From the NCBI GenBank assembly GCA_015680685.1, contig MNCI01036469.1, forward strand, positions 18,183 to 82,182: a stretch of 64,000 nt of DNA, written 5' to 3'. Below are positions 57,196 through 64,000 of this stretch, one piece after another; within the stretch, counting starts at the first letter, position 1; the number at the start of each line of letters is the position of its first letter. The notes below the pieces were generated by a model, which was not told where the DNA came from, did no database searches, and worked only from the letters and a program-made list of their open reading frames with translations. The stretch comes from Gnetum montanum (lineage: Eukaryota > Streptophyta > Gnetopsida > Gnetales > Gnetaceae). The translations under genes and the position numbers were made by a program.

Positions 57196-59340
57196 ATTAA
57201 GGAATTCAAAACCATTAGAAGACATTCTTTTAATTTTTATAACTCCCTTTCTTTCTCATTCTTTCAATTACATCAAGTTCTTAGTTATTAGGATTGCAAA
57301 GTTATAAAATTTTTGCAAAATGTGATCCCATAAGTGTTAATTTTCATTGTAACCCTTCATAATTGTTTATTTTGTTCCTATGTATGACTCATAATGATGG
57401 TTATAGGTCCTTAGGAGTTTTATTTGAGTGTTTTAGCATTAATATGATTGATTGTTCCTTAAAAATTTTCAACTTTCCCTTCATAATTACCCTTAAAGTA
57501 CCTTCCAAGCATTAGAATTTTTTGAAAAATTAACTCAAATTTTCCTCACTAGCATCCTCCCATCCGCCATGAGTAAGATGAGCACTCCGTTATCAAATAG
57601 GTTTAAAAAGCATGAAAATTGAAGTGATAACAGTCAAGTTATGGCTTGGGAAAGCTATGAGGTTAGAGCTCATATTAGAAAAGAAAATTTCAAAAATTTC
57701 CCTTAGCTTAAATAGAAAATGGTGAAAAAAAATTTAAGTGTTTACCAATATATATAGGTTTTATGAAACCTAACATCAAGGATCCAATATTTGTGTGGAC
57801 TAGATATTGAAGCTCAAGAAATTTCACTTTTCATGAAGGTTTGATGTGAAAATTTACTTCATTAGTATATTTGGAAGGTTTTAAGGTTACCTACAAGGTT
57901 TAGATGATGTATATAGGCTTATTTTTGTTAAAAATTCATCATTGAACGTTCATATAGAAGGAATCTTAGGCTATGAAAGTTTATTAGATGGATAAGAAGC
58001 GTAATGAATTCATATTTTTAGAACAAACAGTTTAAGATGATATGGGAAGTATTTATTAATATGTGCTAATGCTAGAAGGTTCAAGGTGATGTGGAATTAC
58101 TTGGTAGGTATAAGATACAACAGTTATACAAGTGGGTCCTTTCCAAAGCAAGCTCTAACCCTTAATGCCCTTGTATAACCATGCCTAAAAGTGTCCTTAG
58201 GCACTTAAGGAGTTCAATGTAATGTAAATCTATTTAGCAAAACACACATGTTAGCACAACCAAATTCGGAAAATAACTCTATATTATACAAAATTGCAAG
58301 TTATAACTATTCAAATAATGAGATGAGATGGACTTAGAAGGAATTGTAGAAATCGAGATGTAAGGTATCTTACCATAGGCATGATAAATTCTTATGCTTT
58401 ATTAGTGGTTAAAGTAATCACTAGCGTTTCTGTCCAAGATTTATACCAAGTCCTATCACCATTCAGTGACATTGCATCATGTTATCTCTTGAAAGTACAA
58501 TCATAAGACTATTAATTTGCAAGGAGTACCATCACTTGGTGTATTTTCCAAGGTAGAATTTTATTCATGGAACTTTGTTTTATTTTCTTTAGATTTCTAA
58601 GAAGCTGCCTACCTTTAAGCATGGGTAACATGTCCTTCCAATGAAACATCTAGAAAATTATTTTGTGCTCTTTTATTTTTATTTGTGTCAACCTTTCAAG
58701 GCAGCACTTATTTTACTCTTACTCCCATTTTTCATTAGATCTACAAGGATATAATACAATATTAGCAACATGATGGAACTTACAATAGTAATCCAAAAGA
58801 TCCCACAAATCCCCTTGATGTCACACCCTTTTCATTCCCACTTGGTTCTTTACTTTTCTATCCAAGCATAATGATCACAAGTTTATACTCAGTTGTATGA
58901 AAAAAAAGAATATCATTATGGCCATGGTAAGAACCTATTATTAATGGAATGAATGGATGGATGGTGTGGGCTTACTATTCAAATAATCCATCCCTTATGA
59001 CTTGATAACATAGAGAAATCTTGACTTTATTGGACTACATCTTGTCTTTATTTATAATGTGTTTTATTAGCAATCAAAATTATTTACAAAAGGCTTGAAA
59101 CAAAGTATGAAAGAAATGAAAAATATAGTAAGAATTTTGAAAAAGTATAAACAATGAAAAATGTTAAAGAATCGAAAGATATCAAAGAATGTCAAAAATT
59201 TAAGAAATGAAAAGTATCAAAGAATGAGAAAATATTAAAGAATATGAAAAAGTACAAAAGAATAGAAAAAAATGTATTAAGAAATAGGAAAAGTAAAAAG
59301 AATTGCAAAACAAAAAAATTAAAAACACTTATTAATTCTA
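57196..59340 (-). other. Leader and 3' spacer of element D
   Basis: No gene is supported. 57735-57760 has a TATA-like run on the minus strand (ATATATTGG side) about 545 bp from the extra ORF, and cctcccatccgccatgag (about 57555) is the counterpart of the purine tract in element 1. The shared ctttccaaagca block is at 58139, the taagcatgggtaacatgtcc block at 58615, and an AT-rich run at 59090-59340. Confidence 0.5.
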
Positions 59341-59910
59341 AAATCAAGGTAAAGTATCTCCCCCACGATTGCACTCATGAGCAAGTGTTTGAAAAATGCT
59401 CCCTAGGTCTCCTGGATCATACACTTTAGGTGATTCACTTCCCATCTTTATTGATTTAATTTTTTTGTTATTGTCCCATGTGATCTTAATGGTAGTTGAG
59501 TTTTGATCAGCTAAGCCCCCATTTTCTTTCCCATTTGGTGTATGATTATGAGTTATTAATTTCATGGTTGGGCCCTTAGTTGGAGTCATCTTCTTGGAAT
59601 GGGAGTTAATACGTTGATTAGATTATTCCATGCATTGGTTGGACAATTTTTGGTTCTCAATTAGTGGCGATGGGATGTCTTTTAATTTTGTGGCTCCTGC
59701 TCCCTCTTGTATGCACACTTGTCCTTTATAGTTGTTGTGGACTAGTGTGATGACTATGTTAACATTCCAAAATGTTGGTCCACAATTGCACCCTTTACTT
59801 TCAGCTATAATGCATGGAATCTACTACATATGTATAACTCTATGATTATTCTCCTTATAGATCTCAACAAATAGATCCCTCATACTTAGCATAGCATCAA
59901 CTATGCTAAG
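59341..59910 (-). pseudogene. Protease remnant of element D
   Basis: 59830-59910 reads LSIVDAMLSMRDLFVEIYKE on the minus strand, which matches the LSTIDARMDIR...EIYKEN part of C protease. The frame runs on to a stop at about 59344 without any RT motif, so this element was gag-protease only. The protease is cut at 59910 by the LTR of E. Confidence 0.65.
59906..59910. repeat. Presumed target-site duplication of E (CTAAG)
   Basis: The five bases outside the E LTR. The other copy would lie beyond the window. Confidence 0.4.
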
Positions 59911-60871
59911 TGATGAGTGGCGAGGTACCCCTACACTCAACCATACGAAACGAGCGTAGCACGCGCGATCCGGTCGAACTCCGCAGACTAAATGCCTAAA
60001 CGCCACAAGGAACACTTGGGGTTAATCGTTCGTTGTCTTCCCAGGCTTGCTTGTATGTGTCACGGTGTATGGTTAAGCAAGTCTGAGGTATATGATTTTT
60101 TTGGTATTTTTCGGTTTATCTCCTATGCTAAACGGTGAAGGGTTGAGAAACTAAAACTAACTCTAACTACAGCACTAAGTCCTAGCGTCAGCATCCGTTC
60201 CCACTTGCCGTACACACCCTGAACTGTGCAACTGTGGCTACCAAACGCTAATCGTTACTGGGATTACCACACGTAACGCACGTGCTCGAAGCGGTCGTAC
60301 TGAGGCACCTAACTAACCTAAGTGTGACAAGCAGCCGATTCCTTGACTAGCCGTACACATCCGTAGATGCTCGTAATCAAGTCGTACTTGTCCCACGTTC
60401 TAGGAGGTAAGGGTGAGAGAATCTAATCGCGATGAGTAGCCGATTCCTTGGCTAGCCGTACACGTTCGTCAACGCTCGTAACCAAGTCGTACTCATGCCG
60501 CGTTACTAGGAAAGCAGTAAATAACAATAAATAAACCTATCCATGCACTGCAAGGTTTATCCACAAAGCTCGTCTTTATTGCCGTACACAACTTGCGTTC
60601 AGGTACAAAGCTGCTCGAATAAAGAACCGTTCACTTGGGGGACTCCTACTGCGGGCACATGGAAAATATTCTATCTCTGGGGTGATCAATCCGCCAGAGC
60701 TTCGCTACTTTACGCCTAGGATGTCGAATGAGGGGAGTGCCGCCTCTTATTTATAGATATGGCGGTGGACCGCGATATCGCGTACGCAATATCGCAGGGA
60801 AGGACGCAATATCGCGTCAGCCGCAATATCACGTATGTGATATCGTGGCTTGTGCAATCCGCGTCTTATCA
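59911..60871 (-). repeat. 3' LTR of element E
   Basis: 961 bp, tgatgagtgg to cttatca. It is visibly richer in CpG than the other LTRs (cgagcgtagcacgcgcgatcc), suggesting a younger copy. U3 (60765-60855) has the best palindromes in the window (gatatcgcgtacgcaatatc) just upstream of the TATA box at 60746-60755 (minus strand). Confidence 0.88.
60746..60855 (-). promoter_or_regulatory. U3 promoter of E with palindrome cluster
   Basis: TATA box (minus strand of cttatttatag) followed upstream by four ATATCG/CGATAT blocks, two of them around gtacgc or cgtatg. Spacing between blocks is about 25-30 bp. Confidence 0.7.
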
Positions 60872-60886
60872 TACCCCCATGATTGA
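60872..60886 (-). other. Polypurine tract of element E
   Basis: The minus strand reads TTCAATCATGGGGGTA against the LTR start TGATAAGACG. Confidence 0.8.
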
Positions 60887-62532
60887 ATGAAAAATCATCC
60901 TCGCATTCCTTACAATGATATTAGGTAGGTATGGGATTATTGAGGGGAATGGAACTAATGGAATGACATGTGAACGGTTCATTATTACAAGACTTGACAA
61001 GACTGGTGTTCATGACAACAAGGGTGAACACCTTATTACAATGACATCAGGCCACATTTGGCAGTTGAGGGAAAAGAGGAGAGAGAAGAGAAGAGAAGAA
61101 GAGAGAAGAGTCCTGCTGCTGCCAATGCCTAGATTGCGCCTTCTGTTGTCCATCTGTAAGCACATTATCCATTCTACTCCTTGCATAGCTGCTTCAGCGC
61201 TGCTCCATTCCAAGTGTTTGCTCTAGATCCATTCCAGTGTTGTATGATTGCCATTTGCACACACAACACAATCATATATTAGCAAGGGTAATTAAATCAT
61301 CAAGTAAATAATACCTTGCTTCAGTGTAAACTCATTGGCTAAGTTGTGGTATGGCTAATATGGATCTGGGAAGAAGTAGGTGATGACTACCGAAGGTGTA
61401 GAGGTTAGGAAGATAAACGAAAAAATTCAGGGCTTAGGAGAAAAATCAAAAAATCAGGCCCTGTACCCCCATGACTAATCGCGAACCTCTAGTAGTGTTA
61501 GAATGGAGAAAGAAAAGGAGTAAGAAAGATAGGTAAAAAGGGACAACTATGGCATCGATGAAAGGGATGTCAAAATGGTAATGAACAAAATAATAATTAA
61601 TTGCAAAATGTTAAGGAAAAGAAGTTAACTAATGTTCCAAATAGGAATGTCAATGGGTCCTCCCCAAAGTAGGCTCATGCCCTTAATGCCCTGACAAATC
61701 CCTCATTCAAAGAGTCCGTAGGCTCTGGGAATGTCCTTTGGAACAAGAGTTAAAGTCTTAACCGCTAGAATTTACCAAAAAGAAAACAATGCATCAACCA
61801 AAATATATACACTAATGATACAACCGTCAATGAGGTGAACAATGGAGAGAGGGATGGAGAGAAGAGGAGCGGAATGGAATCCCAAGGACAAGGTGGTGTA
61901 CAGCCCCTTGTGTGTTTTATGGTTAATGGGACTCGGCAAATCTCATTCCAACTCTGGCCTCAAACCAACCACTTCCAATGACTTAAACCATCCACTTGGA
62001 TAATGAGGATGCATCTTCGAAGAGCCACCACCATTCCGACGAAACAAAGGAGAGAACGGGAAGCGAAAAGGGCCTTAGTTAGAGGGAACACTTGGGTTCC
62101 ATAACCAGTGCTTGCAGCCCAAATTTTATTTCATCTAAGGGGTGTGCTTTGAATCCTCACTTTGGTTTTTTTTTTTGTGTTTTTATGCGTGGGGACCACA
62201 CCATGCAAAGACTTCTTATTTTTATTGTCTCAGCTTCTGAATAATGGGTAACATCGGAACGGTAAGAAAACTCAAGAAGAAAACATCCAAACATCCAAGA
62301 GAATGACCAACACAAAAGCATCAAGTTCCCTTGGAGTCACACCCTTTGCAATTCGTGAGAAGGGGACTGTACATTTCCAAGCCAAGAGAAGGGAACTATA
62401 CATTTCCAAGCCAAGAGAAACCATAGACTTGATGGATGGATGGATGAAGTGATCTCATTGCCTGCCATATCAAAAGCAACATACCTTAGTATCAACATTG
62501 TAACTTAAAGGTAAAAACCAAACATTAGCAAT
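60887..62532 (-). other. 3' region of element E with a vestige of the extra ORF
   Basis: At 61158 the minus strand has TTACAG then an ATG beginning MDNRRRNLGIGSS, at the same place and with the same basic start as the extra ORFs of 1 and D, but it ends after about 47 codons at 61010. A second purine-rich tract is at 61478-61490. The shared cctccccaaagta block is at 61661, and a single minisatellite unit is at 62133-62210. Confidence 0.5.
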
Positions 62533-62535
62533 NNN
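62533..62535. other. Three undetermined bases (NNN)
   Basis: The only ambiguous bases in the window. They sit at the end of the integrase-tail homology of E, close to where RT and integrase are missing. Confidence 0.98.
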
Positions 62536-62780
62536 TTAGCATAGGTGGCCATCTCCCCCATGACTGAGTTGTAAGGGAGAGATCTGAAATAGTGAGCGTC
62601 TATTTGAATTTCTAAGAAGTGCCCAACTTCTCCCAATTGATGATCTTAAGTTGAGGGGTGGAAGTTGGCGACGCTCACATTCCAATGCATCTATGCCACG
62701 GTTGTTGGCATGATTTTCCTTAGTTCATTCCATGCATATTTTTCTACTCCCATAAGGAGCTGTCAACCACGAGGTGTCTA
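62536..62780 (-). pseudogene. Integrase tail joined to post-protease sequence in E
   Basis: 62536-62600 matches the integrase tail of C (30270-30330), and from about 62640 the sequence matches the region just after protease (33240-33370 in C). RT, RNase H and most of integrase are therefore deleted between them. Confidence 0.6.
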
Positions 62781-63306
62781 CTACTTCTTGTGTGGTTGCT
62801 ACATACAGGCATCTTTATTGTAGAGTTTCTTGGGCACACCTGTTACATGGAGACGTTTCCTCCATGTCATCACCCGATGAATCACTATATGTGATGCATG
62901 GAACTATCCTCTTCTTGATCTTTTCACATATGTTTATCTTAGAGATTTCTAAGGGAAGATCGCGGGTCCTAAGGCATGCGTCTACTGTGCTTAGCCATGC
63001 CCTTCCCATTATAATTGGAAAGTCCCCTTTGTTGTTGTTAACTTCGATCACCAGAAAGTCCACTGGGTAGGACCAACCACACACAGTGGTAATAACATCC
63101 TCCACCAATCCTAAGGGAATGGTGATTGACTGGTCTACCAGCTCTAGTTGGATATTGCTCTTCTTAAGTTGTGGCATGTTCAAGGCGTGATACATCCTTT
63201 GCGAAATTAAGTTGACTCCGGAACTTGAGTCAAGAAGAGCTCGATGTGGTGCATTTCCAGCAATCTGCAAATAAATAAAGGGACTCCCAGGGTCAGTTAG
63301 TTTCAT
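62781..63306 (-). pseudogene. Protease of element E
   Basis: 163 codons are open: RALLDSSSGVNLISQRMYHA (the active site, with LDSSS where C has FDLGS), then PVDFLVIEVNNNKGDFPIIM and GRAWLSTVDACLRTRD. It is the longest intact coding piece of the Athila-like family here. The frame differs from that of gag by a shift near 63310. The changed active site makes activity unlikely. Confidence 0.8.
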
Positions 63307-64000
63307 GGGAAGGTGGCCTACCTTGATCCAGTCAATTACGGTATGTGTAACATAGCCGTATGTGTTACACTCTTTTGGACTGAAGGGTTCTCCGAAGTGT
63401 TAGTGGTTAGAGGCCTATACATGTACCCTTCTGCTTGTTGTTTCAAGAGTTTGTCTAGGCTCCTAGTTCTGAAAAAGGGTCTCTTCTTTGTATAGTTATC
63501 GCCAGAACTAACACCTGGTTGGATATTTACATGCTGAATATTTACAGCTCTCGCGGCGTTACGTTGCTGTGGTTGGGTAGGCAATTCCCCTTGCATTGTT
63601 GGAACAGGTTGTATGGAAACTATAGGAGGAAGAGGTGCGGGTGGAGTTAGAGGATGGAATGAATGTAAGATGTCTCCCGGAGGAGAAGGAGTCCTCCTGA
63701 AGTACTCCCAAGCTTGGTAGTGACGTTGGGGGGTAGTGTGACCCATAGAGTCACCTGGAGAAACTAGCTGCTGCACATAATAATCGTAAGGATCAGGCTA
63801 CCGGTAAGGGTATTGTTGTGTTGGCGGTGGCATCCCCCATGATTGTGGGTATTGCCACTACTGGTGTTGTCCAATGGGCTGTGGAGGCGTTCCACTTGGA
63901 TAATATGTCAAGGGTTGGTGGAACTGCCTTGGGTTACCTTGTGGAGAAGGTAACCTTCGGGGTGTCTGCCATTGATTAAGTCTTGGATTTAATGCATACA
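63307..64000 (-). pseudogene. gag: C-terminal gag of element E, runs off the window
   Basis: The open stretch 63336-63776 is Pro/Gln-rich (SPPGDILHSFHPLTPPAPLP, then QPQQRNAARAVNIQ) and ends near KKRPFFRTRSLDKLL, which parallels KRPFFQPSSPPK of C gag. The N-terminal part lies beyond 64000. Confidence 0.72.

Noticed and set aside
60915-61226. Plus-strand frame of 103 codons with an RREKRREE run
   Set aside because: The charged run comes from a GA-rich simple repeat; the minus strand holds the vestige of the extra ORF.
1-64000. CRISPR arrays, bacterial operons, riboswitches, origins
   Set aside because: The sequence is plant nuclear. The regular repeats found are 5S units and minisatellites, without the short repeat-spacer pattern of CRISPR.
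1-64000. An intact host protein-coding gene
   Set aside because: No frame above about 385 codons exists, and every long frame belongs to gag, pol or an element-associated ORF. The only gene-like signals (48623-50330) belong to a broken frame.

Overview
The window is plant nuclear DNA built almost entirely of nested, decayed LTR retrotransposons. The evidence is Ty3/gypsy and Ty1/copia domains, chromodomain integrases, primer-binding sites (PBS) of the initiator-Met and Asp tRNA types, and an array of plant-type 5S rRNA genes. I see no intact host protein gene. Element density, strong AT bias and heavily diverged copies would fit a large repeat-rich genome such as a gymnosperm's, but the species is inference.

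Five groups occur. (1) An Athila/Tat-like Ty3/gypsy family, mostly on the minus strand, with 0.8-0.98 kb LTRs that begin TGATGA and end TCATCA, and an Asp-type PBS: element 1 (1-5848 plus its LTR), element 2 (13530-16861), the tandem element C (20396-37468), element D (about 55031-59910) and element E (59911 to the window end). Plus-strand pieces are a solo LTR (42100-42996) and an LTR fragment (53561-54206). Elements 1 and D carry an extra unrecognised ORF next to the 3' LTR. (2) Element B, 6600-13401, a structurally complete chromovirus with target-site duplication CCTTC. (3) Element F, 16892-44778, a chromovirus of the Tekay/Del type with about 2.66 kb LTRs and target-site duplication GGATA, enlarged to about 28 kb by insertions. 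(4) A copia gag remnant with a 5' LTR (51200-53560). (5) Seven 5S rRNA-like copies repeating every 313-316 bp (46463-48622).

Nesting can be read from boundaries. Element 1 appears inserted into the protease region of element 2, and B is inserted in the 5' LTR of element 1. F inserted 30 bp outside the LTR of element 2; C sits in the integrase of F; a solo LTR sits in the right LTR of F. E is inserted in the protease region of D.

Two patterns go beyond ordinary decay. All LTRs of the Athila-like family in the window carry, just upstream of a TATA box, a cluster of imperfect palindromes around ATATCG/GTACGC. A similar TATA-plus-palindrome block lies inside element 1, with a weaker counterpart in D, about 535-545 bp upstream of the extra ORF, as if that ORF had its own promoter. 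Nearly every coding region is broken. In B the reading frame is continuous from gag to RNase H and is interrupted mainly by stops that look like C-to-T or G-to-A changes.
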